DNA from: JAJVHZ01 sp041395385
Lineage (GTDB): Bacteria; Pseudomonadota; Gammaproteobacteria; JAJPIJ01
DNA: 64,000 nt
Reading direction: 5' to 3'
Assembly: GCA_041395385.1 (NCBI GenBank)
Contig: JAWLAN010000023.1
Location: 1-64,000, forward strand
Shown: in pieces, positions 17,844 to 27,771 of the stretch
Numbering within the stretch: position 1 is the stretch's first letter
Layout of the letters: every line of letters starts with the position of its first letter
Translations under genes and position numbers: made by a program
Notes under the pieces: generated by a model
What the model was told of the DNA's origin: nothing
The model's database searches: none
Seen by the model: only the letters and a program-made list of their open reading frames with translations

Positions 17844-18581
17844 ATGAATGCGCCGACGCCGTTTACTCCCGCCCTTGCCGCCGAGCTGACCGAATTCCTT
17901 GCCGCCCCGGGGCAGCCGGAAGGCACCATGACCTACCCGGAGCTCGCGGGCTTCCTGTTCGCGATCTGCTGTTCTCCGGAGGTCGTGCCGCCCTCGGACT
18001 GGCTGCCGATCATCTGGGGCGAGGATGGGGCGCACTTCGCGGACACGGCCCAGGCGCAGCGGATCGTCCCGGCGGTGCTCTCGCTCCACCATCACGTCAA
18101 CGAGGGCGTCCTCGGCGAGGAGCCGGACCTGCCCACCGGCTGCGAGCCGCGCACGGAGGCGCTGAGCAACCTCGAGGACGACGCACCCATGGCGTTGTGG
18201 TCGCGCGGTTTCGTCGACGGCAATCACTACCTCGAGCAGGTGTGGGATGCCTGGCTCGCCGAGGACCGGGGCGTGGAGGAGGATCTCGAGTTCGTGCTGA
18301 TCCCGCTGTTCTTCTTCTCCTCGCCGGAGATCGCGCAGGAGATCTTCGAGGACAACACCAAGCCCGGGAAGACCATGGCGGGTCTGGCCACCGACATGCT
18401 CGAGGTGATGCCGGAGGCGATGCGTGAGTACGCGGACATCGCGCTGCACCTGCGCGGGCTCGCCGCGGAGCACGAGCAGCGGGCCGCGGCGCCGCCGAGA
18501 GCGCGCCGGAAGGTCGCGCCCAACGCCCCCTGTCCCTGCGGCAGCGGGCGGAAGTTCAAGAGCTGCTGCGGCCGTCGTTGA
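17844..18581 (+). CDS. UPF0149 (YecA/YgfB-like) protein with SEC-C zinc motif
   Basis: 245 aa, cytosolic. The UPF0149 domain begins about residue 10 (TYPELAGFLFAICCSPEVVPPSDWLPIIW) and includes LWSRGFVDGNHYLEQVWDAW. The C-terminus is a typical SEC-C zinc finger, NAPCPCGSGRKFKSCCG, as in SecA and YecA. The SEC-C motif binds zinc and often mediates ribosome or SecB contact; the function of this family is not settled. ATG 17844 chosen over GTG 17829. It lies 63 bp upstream of the ABC exporter gene on the same strand and could be co-transcribed with it. Confidence 0.85.
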   Translation: MNAPTPFTPALAAELTEFLAAPGQPEGTMTYPELAGFLFAICCSPEVVPPSDWLPIIWGEDGAHFADTAQAQRIVPAVLSLHHHVNEGVLGEEPDLPTGCEPRTEALSNLEDDAPMALWSRGFVDGNHYLEQVWDAWLAEDRGVEEDLEFVLIPLFFFSSPEIAQEIFEDNTKPGKTMAGLATDMLEVMPEAMREYADIALHLRGLAAEHEQRAAAPPRARRKVAPNAPCPCGSGRKFKSCCGRR

Positions 18582-18644
18582 GGTCCGTGCCGGGGCCGCG
18601 GACAGCGGGCGGCGGCGAGTGCGAACCGCGCGCCGATTGAAGCG

Positions 18645-20447
<1,803 letters not shown>

Positions 20448-20464
20448 GGCCGCGCTGCGCGGCC
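20448..20464 (+). terminator. hairpin directly after ABC exporter stop
   Basis: GGCCGCG / CTG / CGCGGCC, a perfect 7-bp stem starting at the base after the stop. No T-run follows. It sits between convergent genes. Confidence 0.35.
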
Positions 20465-20498
20465 GCGCGCTCGCCGCTGCGCACGCAGGAGCGGACGG

Positions 20499-20810
20499 CT
20501 AAGGCAACTTCGCGGGCGCCGACAGGCCGAGCATGACCAGCAGCGTGATCGCGCCGCAGACGTGTACGAGGAAGAGCAGCGTGGCGAGCGCCTGGTCCTT
20601 TACGCGGCCGCTGGCGAAACCGATGCCGCCGACGATGACCACGCTGCTGCCGATCAGCGTGCCGCCGGTCCAGGCCGCGACGATGACGCTGGCGAGCGCC
20701 AGCAGTCGGTGCAGCCAACGCACCGGCGTGGCCGCCTGCATCTTCCTCGCGCGCGTGATGAAGAGCGTCGCGCCCATCGCCATCGTCACACCGATCAGGA
20801 ACGTCAACAT
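20499..20810 (-). CDS. small membrane protein of unknown function
   Basis: 103 aa with about three to four hydrophobic helices: MLTFLIGVTMAMGATLFI, LLALASVIVAAWTGGTLIG, SSVVIVGGIGFASG and LATLLFLVHVCGAITLLVML. A basic loop (TRARKMQAAT) follows helix 1. I do not recognise the family. ATG 20810 is chosen; a longer version from 20852 adds 14 residues with no ribosome site. It is convergent with the ABC exporter gene. Confidence 0.6.
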   Translation of the reverse strand: MLTFLIGVTMAMGATLFITRARKMQAATPVRWLHRLLALASVIVAAWTGGTLIGSSVVIVGGIGFASGRVKDQALATLLFLVHVCGAITLLVMLGLSAPAKLP

Positions 20811-20956
20811 GGCTGGTGTTCCGGGGAACCGTGGCGCACAGTGTAGCGGCAATGCGCGCGCATGTGTCGCCGGCGGCCCGCAGCGCCGGCGGCGGAAGTC
20901 TGTCGGGAGGCGGGTGCGGAGCCGCGGAACGTGCGGGCGTCCGCGCGCGGCCTCGA

Positions 20957-21131
20957 TCAGGGCGATTGCCGATGGAGAATCGCCTCGAGGTCGTCGGTCA
21001 CGGCGAGGTCCGAGGCCTGCGGGCCGCCGCCCAGCAGTTGCCCGGTGAGCAGAGCCGTGATCTCCTCCACTTCCTGCGGCCTGCTGAAGAGGTAGCCCTG
21101 CATCTCGTCACAGCCGTGCGCGGCGAGGCGT
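20957..21131 (-). pseudogene. C-terminal relic of an EAL (c-di-GMP phosphodiesterase) domain
   Basis: On the minus strand a short frame reads AAHGCDEMQGYLFSRP followed by QEVEEITALLTGQLLG and stops at 20957. GCDEMQGYLFSRP is the signature of the very end of EAL domains, and the large EAL protein at 50413-55425 ends with nearly the same words. Nothing upstream of about 21131 resembles the rest of an EAL domain, so only the tail survives. Confidence 0.7.
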
Positions 21132-21267
21132 GATCGCGCGTCTCGCGGCGGGTCGGAATTCAAGGCGCCGCTCGTGGGCGGCGGAAAGGGGGGGTACAAC
21201 GCGGCGCGCCGCCCGAGCAGGCGGCGCGCCATGGGCCGAAGTATTCGGAGGTCCCGCGGCGATGCGG

Positions 21268-21606
21268 CTAGCAGCGCCCCTGCTTGGCCAGACCCGGCGG
21301 GCAGAAGTAGCCCGGGCCGCGATGGCCGTCATGGTAGTGATGATGGTGGACCTCGCGGTAGTCGTCATCATCGTGATGGCGGTAGTCCTCGTCGCCATCG
21401 GTCGCGATGGCCGCGCCGGCCGCGCCGCCGACGCCGGCGCCGACGATCGCCCCGCTGCGCCCGCCGAGTTCCGCGCCCACCGCCCCACCCAGTGCGCCGC
21501 CGATCGCACCGCCGATCGCGGCATCCTTGGTCAGCTCGTCGATGGCATAGGCCGCCGGTGTCAGCGCACTGAAAGCCAGAAGCGCACAAAGGCTGAAAGT
21601 CTTCAT
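21268..21606 (-). CDS. secreted glycine-zipper protein
   Basis: 112 aa. ATG 21606 follows GAGGAGATATCG. The signal peptide (FSLCALLAFSALTPAAYA) is followed by a glycine-zipper region with repeated GxxxG (AAIGGAIGGALGGAVGAELGG), a His/Asp-rich stretch (HHDDDDYREVHHHHYHDGH) that could bind metal, and a C-terminal PPGLAKQGRC resembling motifs in other small secreted proteobacterial proteins. Glycine zippers usually insert into or pack at membranes. Function unknown. Confidence 0.8.
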   Translation of the reverse strand: MKTFSLCALLAFSALTPAAYAIDELTKDAAIGGAIGGALGGAVGAELGGRSGAIVGAGVGGAAGAAIATDGDEDYRHHDDDDYREVHHHHYHDGHRGPGYFCPPGLAKQGRC

Positions 21607-21940
21607 CGATATCTCCTCATTCACTCCCCACAAACGATGGTCCGGCCCGCACGCCTAGCCCCCTCCGAGGACGGGGCGCGGCGGTATGGTCTGCCGGTGC
21701 GTGCATTGGAGTCGTCGCGGGGTGAATCACAACTGAATCCACCGATCCGCAACTGTGCGCCAGCACACGAAACGGGGTGACGGGCGGCTTCCCGCCCTCC
21801 GGCGGCCGCCGGCCGTGCCCGATGCGCCGGCGCCGCCGAGCCGATGCCCTTGTGTAGCGGCCGGCCGCCGCCCTCCTGCAGCGTGGAACGCGCGCTCGGC
21901 GCGGCGGTTATAATCGCCGCGCAGCGAGCACGAGCCAGAC
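21607..21940. other. divergent intergenic region
   Basis: About 330 bp between the glycine-zipper gene and amgK, holding promoters for both. No coding frame is convincing. A good -10 box for amgK is seen at 21909. Confidence 0.6.
21909..21914 (+). promoter_or_regulatory. candidate -10 box for amgK-murU
   Basis: Perfect TATAAT, 26 bp before the amgK ATG, inside a small palindrome GCGGCG-GTTATAAT-CGCCGC. No good TTGACA lies at 17 bp, so the -35 element is unclear. Confidence 0.45.
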
Positions 21941-22969
21941 ATGACTGACACCCTCGAACCGGCCTCCTCACGCGAGGATCCCCGACTGCGCGACCTCTCG
22001 GAGTGGGTGCGCCGCGTCGCGCCCGCGGAGACCTTCGTGATCGAGCCGGCCTCGGCCGACGCCAGCTTCCGCCGCTACTTCCGGGTCACGCTCGACGGCC
22101 AGACACGCATCGTCATGGACGCGCCGCCGCCGCAGGAGGACTGCCGGCCCTTCGTCCACGTGGCCGGGCTGCTGGCGGCGGCGGGGGTGCATGCCCCGGA
22201 GGTACTGGCCCAGGACCTCGGGCGCGGCTTCCTGCTGCTCACGGATCTGGGCAGCAGGACCTACCTCGACGTGCTCGATGCCGAGAACGCCGCGGCGCTG
22301 TTCGGCGACGCGATCGCCGCGCTGGTACGGTGGCAGCTGGCGACCCGGCCGGGCGAGCTGCCGCCCTATGACGAGGCCCTGCTGCGGCGCGAGCTCGCCC
22401 TGTTCCCGGACTGGTACGTCGCTCGCCACCTGCGCCGCACGATGACGCCGGCGCAACAGGAATCGCTGCAGGCGATGTTCACCCTGATCGTGCGCAGCAA
22501 CCTGGCCCAGCCCACGGTCTTCGTGCACCGCGACTACATGCCGCGCAACCTGATGCTGAGCGACCCCAACCCCGGGGTGCTGGATTTCCAGGACGCGGTG
22601 GTGGGGCCGATCAGCTACGATATCGCCTCGCTGATGCGGGATGCCTTCCTGAGCTGGGAGGAGGAGCAGGTCATCGACTGGACCGTCCGGTACTGGGAGC
22701 GCGCCCGCCGCGCCGGTCTGCCCGTGCCGGCGGATTTCGGGGAGTTCTACCGCGACTTCGAGTGGATGGGGCTGCAACGGCACCTGAAGGTGCTGGGCAT
22801 CTTCGCCCGCATCAACTATCGCGACGGCAAGCCGAAGTACCTCGCCGACACCCCGCGCTTCCTCGGCTACGTCCGCAAGGTGGCCGGGCGGTACGCGGCC
22901 CTGAAGCCCCTGCTGCGTCTGATGGACGAGCTCGACCCGTGCCCGGTCGAGGTCGCCTACACCTTCTGA
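21941..22969 (+). CDS. amgK: N-acetylmuramate/N-acetylglucosamine kinase AmgK
   Basis: Phosphorylates MurNAc at the anomeric position in the peptidoglycan-recycling shortcut that bypasses de novo UDP-MurNAc synthesis. 342 aa, aminoglycoside-phosphotransferase fold. Visible: an N-terminal lobe with ADASFRRYFRV; the catalytic loop FVHRDYMPRNLML (HxDxxxxN pattern); and the metal-binding GVLDFQDAVVGPISYD. The C-terminal FEWMGLQRHLKVLGIFARI is typical of this subfamily. murU starts 19 bp downstream, the usual pair. The pathway feeds UDP-MurNAc and underlies intrinsic fosfomycin tolerance in Pseudomonas. Confidence 0.93.
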   Translation: MTDTLEPASSREDPRLRDLSEWVRRVAPAETFVIEPASADASFRRYFRVTLDGQTRIVMDAPPPQEDCRPFVHVAGLLAAAGVHAPEVLAQDLGRGFLLLTDLGSRTYLDVLDAENAAALFGDAIAALVRWQLATRPGELPPYDEALLRRELALFPDWYVARHLRRTMTPAQQESLQAMFTLIVRSNLAQPTVFVHRDYMPRNLMLSDPNPGVLDFQDAVVGPISYDIASLMRDAFLSWEEEQVIDWTVRYWERARRAGLPVPADFGEFYRDFEWMGLQRHLKVLGIFARINYRDGKPKYLADTPRFLGYVRKVAGRYAALKPLLRLMDELDPCPVEVAYTF

Positions 22970-22988
22970 CCCCCGTCCTCGCACCCCC

Positions 22989-23657
22989 ATGAAAGCCATG
23001 ATCCTGGCCGCCGGGCGCGGGGAACGGATGCGGCCGCTGACCGACGCCACGCCGAAGCCCCTGCTGGAGGTGGGCGGCCGGGCCCTCATCGAGTACCACG
23101 TCGAAGCCCTGGTCGCCGCCGGGTTCCGGGAGCTGGTCATCAACCACGCGCGCCTGGGTCACCTCATCGAGGCGAGGATCGGCGACGGCCGCCGCTACGG
23201 CGCCGCCATCCGCTATTCCCCCGAGGGCGAGACGCCGCTGGAGACCGGGGGCGGGATAAACAAGGCATTGAACCTGCTGGGGACCGGGGCATTCGTGGTG
23301 GTCAACGCGGATATCTGGACCGACTTCGATTTCGCGACGCTGCGCGGCCGCCGGCCCGACGCCGCGCACCTGGTCCTGGTGCCGAATCCTCCCCACCACC
23401 CCGCAGGGGACTTCGGACTCCTCGACGGGCGGGTCAGGAACGACCTCCCGGTGCGCTACACCTACGCCGGCATCGGCGTGTATCACTCTGATCTCTTTAA
23501 GGATTCAACGCCAGGTGCCTTCCCGCTGGCGCCCCTGATCCGGGCGGCGGCGGGGCGCGGAGAGGTCACCGGGGAGCTGTATTCCGGCACCTGGATCGAC
23601 GTCGGCACACCCCAGCGCCTCGGTCTCCTGCAACTCTCTGTAGCCCCTCGCCGCTGA
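22989..23657 (+). CDS. murU: N-acetylmuramate-1-phosphate uridylyltransferase MurU
   Basis: Converts MurNAc-1-phosphate and UTP to UDP-MurNAc, the second step after AmgK. 222 aa nucleotidyltransferase: signature MILAAGRGERMRPLTDATPKP, LLEVGGRALIEYHVEAL, metal-binding Asp in VVVNADIWTDFDF, ETGGGINKAL, and the C-terminal SGTWIDVGTPQRL. The start ATG 22989 is preceded by only a weak ribosome site, so translation may be coupled to amgK. Confidence 0.93.
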   Translation: MKAMILAAGRGERMRPLTDATPKPLLEVGGRALIEYHVEALVAAGFRELVINHARLGHLIEARIGDGRRYGAAIRYSPEGETPLETGGGINKALNLLGTGAFVVVNADIWTDFDFATLRGRRPDAAHLVLVPNPPHHPAGDFGLLDGRVRNDLPVRYTYAGIGVYHSDLFKDSTPGAFPLAPLIRAAAGRGEVTGELYSGTWIDVGTPQRLGLLQLSVAPRR

Positions 23658-23918
23658 GCGGGGTTCCCGCCGCCCCCCAAGGAAGGTATGATCCGCCTGC
23701 CGAGACCCCGGCCGCCGCCTACCAGTGCGGCCCTGCTCGGACCTTCAGAAAAAGACATACAGAGCGGTTCCTGCTGGTCCTAACAAGCTGTTTCTTTTTG
23801 TAGTTTTCTAGGCTTCGCGGTTTTTTGTATTCGGGCGTTTGGGACGCGGTTTTCGCTTGGCGGCAGTTTGCTGCGCTGCCGCAGGGGATGTTTTTTTCGT
23901 CACCGAGGAAAGTGTCAG
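23658..23918. other. AT-rich spacer upstream of the transglycosylase gene
   Basis: From 23740 to 23900 the sequence is much richer in T than its surroundings, with several T5-T7 runs (e.g. GCGGTTTTTTGTATTC). It probably holds the murU terminator and the promoter of the downstream gene, but I cannot point to exact elements. Confidence 0.4.
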
Positions 23919-26093
23919 ATGCTTCGCAAAACTCGATTTGGAGCGGTCAGCGTCGTATCGCTGCTCACGACCCTGGCCACCGGCCATGCGGCGGCGCGCG
24001 TGGATCGAGGCCTGCCGTACGAACCCCTGGTGCCGCGGCTGGTGCTGCAGGACGTCATCCCCTCGCGATTGCCCTTCGAGCCGACCCCGGCCGCCATGCC
24101 GATCACGCGCTACCTCGCCGCCGAGCAGGGTTACGGTCCGCGTACCGGTGACCTGGCCGAGATGCAGCGCCGCAAGCGCCTGCGCGTGCTCATGCTGCGC
24201 GAGCAGGCGGGCGAGCTCGGGCGGCGGGACATCGCCATGGAGCGTGAGCTGGTCATCGGTTTTGCGCTGCAGCAGAGGATGGTGGCGGAGTTCGTGTGGG
24301 TGGATGCGCCGGGTGAGCTGCCGCAGGCGCTCACCGGCGGCCGCGGCGACGTGGTGATCGGCGATTCGCCCCTGGACGCGGGCGAGGCGCACGGGATCGA
24401 CCGCACGGTGGCGCTGAAGCAGGTTCGCTACCTCGTGGTTGCCCGCAGGGCCGAGCGCAAGCTCGCGCGCAAGAGCGATCTGTATGGCCTGCGGGCCGGA
24501 CTTGCCGCCGGTTCCCCCGCCTGGCCCGTGCTCGACCAGATGAGCGCGGGCCACCCCGCCATCGTGCGCGTGCCGACGGAGGGATTGCCGCAGGAGGAGG
24601 TCCTGGCGCGGCTGGCCGCCGGCCGCTTCGACTTCACGGTCATCGAGTCCGACGGATCGGAGCCGGCGCTGGACGGGCATCCCACGCTGACAGTGGCCAT
24701 GGAGCTGACGGAGGGCCAGCCGGTGTCGTGGCTGGTGCGCGCGGAAAACGAGGAGCTGCGCGCGGCGCTGGACCACCACCTGAACAAGAACCGGCTGGCG
24801 CTGCGCGCCCAGGCCACGGCGAGGGACGATCTCGATGCCATCCGCAAGCGCGGCGTGCTGCGCGTAATTACCCGCCCGGACGCCGATGACTTCTTCATCA
24901 GCAAGGGTGAGCCGGCCGGGTTCGAGTACGACCTCATCCGCGAATTCTGCCTGCGCGAGGGACTGCGGCTGGAGGTGACGGTGGCCGACAGCGACGAGCA
25001 GATGCTGGCCTGGTTGCGCGACGGGCTGGGCGATGTGGTGACGGCGCGGGTCGACGCCCGCCTGGCCGAGGCCGATCCCACTCTCGCCAGCACGCGCATG
25101 TATCACTACGTCGCGCCGGTCATCGTCGGCCGCGCCGATTCCGGCGCCGTCGTGAAGGCGGGCGGGCGCGTGCTGGTCGCGCGCGACGGCCTCTTCGCGC
25201 AGATGCTCGAGCGCGACGGGGCCCGCGACCTCGGGCTCGAGCTGGAAATCGTGGAGACCGCACCCTCGCGCAACATTCCGGAGCTGGTCGACGCCGTGGC
25301 CGCCGGCGAGGCCGACTACACGGTGGTCGAGGCGAGCCGGCTGGAGGAGCTCGGCGGCTACCGCGACGACGTCCGACCGCTGCGCTCGATCCGCGACACC
25401 CGTCCCTACCGATACACCGTGCGCGCCGCCAATCCGGCCTTGCGCGCCGCGCTCGACGATTACCTGAAGGCCGAGTACGGCAGCGACCTCTATCGCGCCG
25501 CCCGGCGCCGCTACTTCGACAACGACGACCTGTTCGCCATCCGCGGCGCCGGATTCGATCGGCTCTCGCCCTACGACGACCTGGTGAAACGCTACGCGGA
25601 ACGCTACGGCTTCGACTGGCGCCTCATCGTCGCGCAGATGTACGAGGAGAGCCGCTTCAAGCCCGGCGCGGTGTCCTCGGCCGGCGCCCGCGGGCTGATG
25701 CAGGTGCTGCCGAAGACGGCGCGCGCCATGGGCTTCCGCCGCCTCGACCAGCCCGAGCACGGCATCCACGCCGGCGTGAAATATCTCGACCGGCAGCGCG
25801 ACAGGTTCGAGGACACGCTCGCCATCGCCGATCGGACGTGGTTTGCGCTCGCCGCCTACCACGCCGGCTACGAGCGGGTTCAGTCAGCCCGCCGTCGCGC
25901 CGCGCGCATGGGCCTGGACTCCAACCGCTGGTTCGGCCACGTCGAGAAGGCGATGGTGGAGATGAGCCGCAAGCGCAGCGGACGGAGCGCCTATCGCGGC
26001 GGCGCGGTGACCGCCTCCTACGTGCGCGAGGTCCGCGCCCGCTACGAGAGCTATCTGCTGATGCGCCCGGCCGCCGTCCTCGCCGCTCTGTAA
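23919..26093 (+). CDS. MltF-like lytic transglycosylase with two solute-binding modules
   Basis: 724 aa, periplasmic. ATG 23919 follows GAGGAAAG and gives a signal peptide (FGAVSVVSLLTTLATGHAAA) without a lipobox. Residues ~80-300 form a first family-3 solute-binding-like module (RKRLRVLMLR ... ELVIGFALQQ ... GRGDVVIGDSPL). Residues ~302-540 form a second one (LDAIRKRGVLRVITRP, GEPAGFEYDLIREF). An SLT domain follows (WRLIVAQMYEESRFKPGAVS, with catalytic Glu577 in EES, GARGLMQVLPKTA and ALAAYHAGY). MltF of E. coli has one binding module and about 518 aa, so this is an extended form with a duplicated sensor. Expected role: cleaving peptidoglycan under control of a bound ligand such as muropeptides. 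Confidence 0.85.
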   Translation: MLRKTRFGAVSVVSLLTTLATGHAAARVDRGLPYEPLVPRLVLQDVIPSRLPFEPTPAAMPITRYLAAEQGYGPRTGDLAEMQRRKRLRVLMLREQAGELGRRDIAMERELVIGFALQQRMVAEFVWVDAPGELPQALTGGRGDVVIGDSPLDAGEAHGIDRTVALKQVRYLVVARRAERKLARKSDLYGLRAGLAAGSPAWPVLDQMSAGHPAIVRVPTEGLPQEEVLARLAAGRFDFTVIESDGSEPALDGHPTLTVAMELTEGQPVSWLVRAENEELRAALDHHLNKNRLALRAQATARDDLDAIRKRGVLRVITRPDADDFFISKGEPAGFEYDLIREFCLREGLRLEVTVADSDEQMLAWLRDGLGDVVTARVDARLAEADPTLASTRMYHYVAPVIVGRADSGAVVKAGGRVLVARDGLFAQMLERDGARDLGLELEIVETAPSRNIPELVDAVAAGEADYTVVEASRLEELGGYRDDVRPLRSIRDTRPYRYTVRAANPALRAALDDYLKAEYGSDLYRAARRRYFDNDDLFAIRGAGFDRLSPYDDLVKRYAERYGFDWRLIVAQMYEESRFKPGAVSSAGARGLMQVLPKTARAMGFRRLDQPEHGIHAGVKYLDRQRDRFEDTLAIADRTWFALAAYHAGYERVQSARRRAARMGLDSNRWFGHVEKAMVEMSRKRSGRSAYRGGAVTASYVREVRARYESYLLMRPAAVLAAL

Positions 26094-26386
26094 CCATCCC
26101 TTTCCATCTGAGGTTTCGTAGACCTGGTCTTGCGCGAAACCAGTGCCGGACCTTGCCCGCCTGTCCGGCGGCTACCGGTCGCGATCGCTTTCGAGCGTGA
26201 CCGAGCTGGACGACCTCTCCCCCGGCGGACGGGGCGCGCCTCGATGTCGCGCGCAGCAGGACAGCGAGCACGACATCGCGGTAGGGAGCGGTACAGGATG
26301 TACCGCGACCGTTAGCCACGACCGCCGGGGGAGAGGTCGGACGAGGTATCAGGTGGAATGCGAGAAGCCTCGCAACGGCGACTTGG
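26094..26386. other. convergent spacer holding a MITE-like inverted repeat
   Basis: 293 bp between convergent genes; no coding frame. Most of it is the element at 26212-26338. Confidence 0.6.
26212..26338. repeat. 127-bp element with perfect 17-bp terminal inverted repeats
   Basis: GACCTCTCCCCCGGCGG at 26212-26228 is exactly inverted at 26322-26338. GGAC immediately flanks both ends (26208-26211 and 26339-26342), as a short target-site duplication would. Inside, GCGGTACA / GGA / TGTACCGC (26288-26306) makes an 8-bp hairpin. It could be a MITE, or a bidirectional terminator between the transglycosylase gene and queC. Confidence 0.55.
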
Positions 26387-27061
26387 CTACCGATACCGGG
26401 TGGGGTCGGGGATGCCGGCCTGGACGAAGCCGGCGGCGCGGAAGCGGCAGGAATCGCACACGCCGCAGGCGCGCCCCTCGGCATCGGCCTGGTAGCACGA
26501 CACCGTCTCGGCGAAATCCACCCCCAGCCGCGTCCCCTCGGCGACGATCTGCGCCTTGCTCATCTCGATGAGCGGCGTGTGGACCGTGAACTCCGCGCCT
26601 TCCACGCCGGCCCTGGTCGCCACCCGCGCCAGCCGCGCGAACGCATCGATGAAGGCCGGCCTGCAGTCCGGGTATCCCGAGTAATCCACCGCGTTGACCC
26701 CGATGTAGACGTCACGCGCCTCGAGCACCTCCGCCCAGGCGAGCGCGAGCGCCAGGAACACCGTGTTGCGGGCCGGCACGTAGGTGATCGGGACCCCCTC
26801 GGTGGGCGCGACGGGCACGGCGATGCGGTGGTCGGTGAGAGCGGAGCCGCCGATGTCGGAGAGGTCGATGCGGATGACCTTGTGCGCCGCCGCGCCGAGC
26901 GAGGTCGCCACCCGGCGCGCGGCGGCGAGCTCGGCGCGATGCCGCTGGCCGTAATCGAAGCTGAGCGCGTAGGTCTCGCAGCCCTGCTCGCGGGCGACGG
27001 CCAATGTCACGGCCGAGTCCAGGCCGCCCGAGACCAGCACCACCGCGCGGCGGGCGCCCAT
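26387..27061 (-). CDS. queC: 7-cyano-7-deazaguanine synthase
   Basis: ATP-dependent formation of preQ0 from 7-carboxy-7-deazaguanine in queuosine synthesis. 224 aa. PP-loop SGGLDSAVTLA near the N-terminus, YALSFDYGQRHRAEL, VPARNTVFL, IGVNAVDYSGYPDCRP, and four zinc-binding Cys near the C-terminus (CYQADAEGRACGVCDSC). It starts 4 bp after queE, so the two are translated together at the end of the tol-pal run. Confidence 0.95.
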   Translation of the reverse strand: MGARRAVVLVSGGLDSAVTLAVAREQGCETYALSFDYGQRHRAELAAARRVATSLGAAAHKVIRIDLSDIGGSALTDHRIAVPVAPTEGVPITYVPARNTVFLALALAWAEVLEARDVYIGVNAVDYSGYPDCRPAFIDAFARLARVATRAGVEGAEFTVHTPLIEMSKAQIVAEGTRLGVDFAETVSCYQADAEGRACGVCDSCRFRAAGFVQAGIPDPTRYR

Positions 27062-27065
27062 GCCG

Positions 27066-27752
27066 CTAGCGACCGGGGACGTTGCCCCAGAGGACCTTGT
27101 GCAGCTGCAACTGGAACCGCACCGGCAGCCGGTCGGCCAGGATCCATTCCGCCAGGGTGGCAGGCGGAAGGTCGCCGGCGACCGGCGAGAACAGTACCTC
27201 GCAGCGATCGGTCAGGCGCCACTCGGCGATCTGCGCGCGCGCCCACTCGTAATCGCTGCGATCGACGATCACGAACTTCACCTCGTCGCGGCCCGTGAGC
27301 AGCCGCAGGTTCTCGTAGCGATTGCGCGCCATCTCCCCGGAGCCGGGCGTCTTGATGTCGAGTATCCGCGCCACGCGCGGATCCACCGGCGCGATGTCGA
27401 GCGCGCCGCCGGTCTCCAGCGACACCTCGTAGCCGCGATCGCAGAGCTCCTTCAGCAGCGCCAGGCACCCCTTCTGCGCGAGCGGCTCGCCGCCGGTCAC
27501 CGTCACGTAGCGGGTGGCGTAGCCCGCGGTCTCCTCGAGGACCTCCCCGACCGTGCGATGGCTGCCGCCTTCGAAGGCATAGGCCGTGTCGCAGTACACG
27601 CAGCGCAGCGGGCAGCCGGTCAGGCGTATGAACACGGTGGGCAGGCCCACGCGGGCGGTCTCGCCCTGAAGGGAATGAAAGATCTCGGTGATGCGCAGCC
27701 GCGTGCGCAACGCGCCGCCGACGGCGTGGTCGCGGTGGGCTACTTCGATCAT
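27066..27752 (-). CDS. queE: 7-carboxy-7-deazaguanine synthase
   Basis: Radical-SAM enzyme converting 6-carboxytetrahydropterin to 7-carboxy-7-deazaguanine, the step before QueC. 228 aa. The iron-sulfur cluster motif CPLRCVYCD fits CxxxCxxC; FHSLQGETARVGLP precedes it and TVTGGEPLAQ (GGE motif) and ETGGALDIA follow. ATG 27752 lies 19 bp after cpoB on the same strand. The link of queE-queC to tol-pal is a known gammaproteobacterial arrangement. Confidence 0.95.
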   Translation of the reverse strand: MIEVAHRDHAVGGALRTRLRITEIFHSLQGETARVGLPTVFIRLTGCPLRCVYCDTAYAFEGGSHRTVGEVLEETAGYATRYVTVTGGEPLAQKGCLALLKELCDRGYEVSLETGGALDIAPVDPRVARILDIKTPGSGEMARNRYENLRLLTGRDEVKFVIVDRSDYEWARAQIAEWRLTDRCEVLFSPVAGDLPPATLAEWILADRLPVRFQLQLHKVLWGNVPGR

Positions 27753-27771
27753 GGGAACGACAGGCCCGGCG

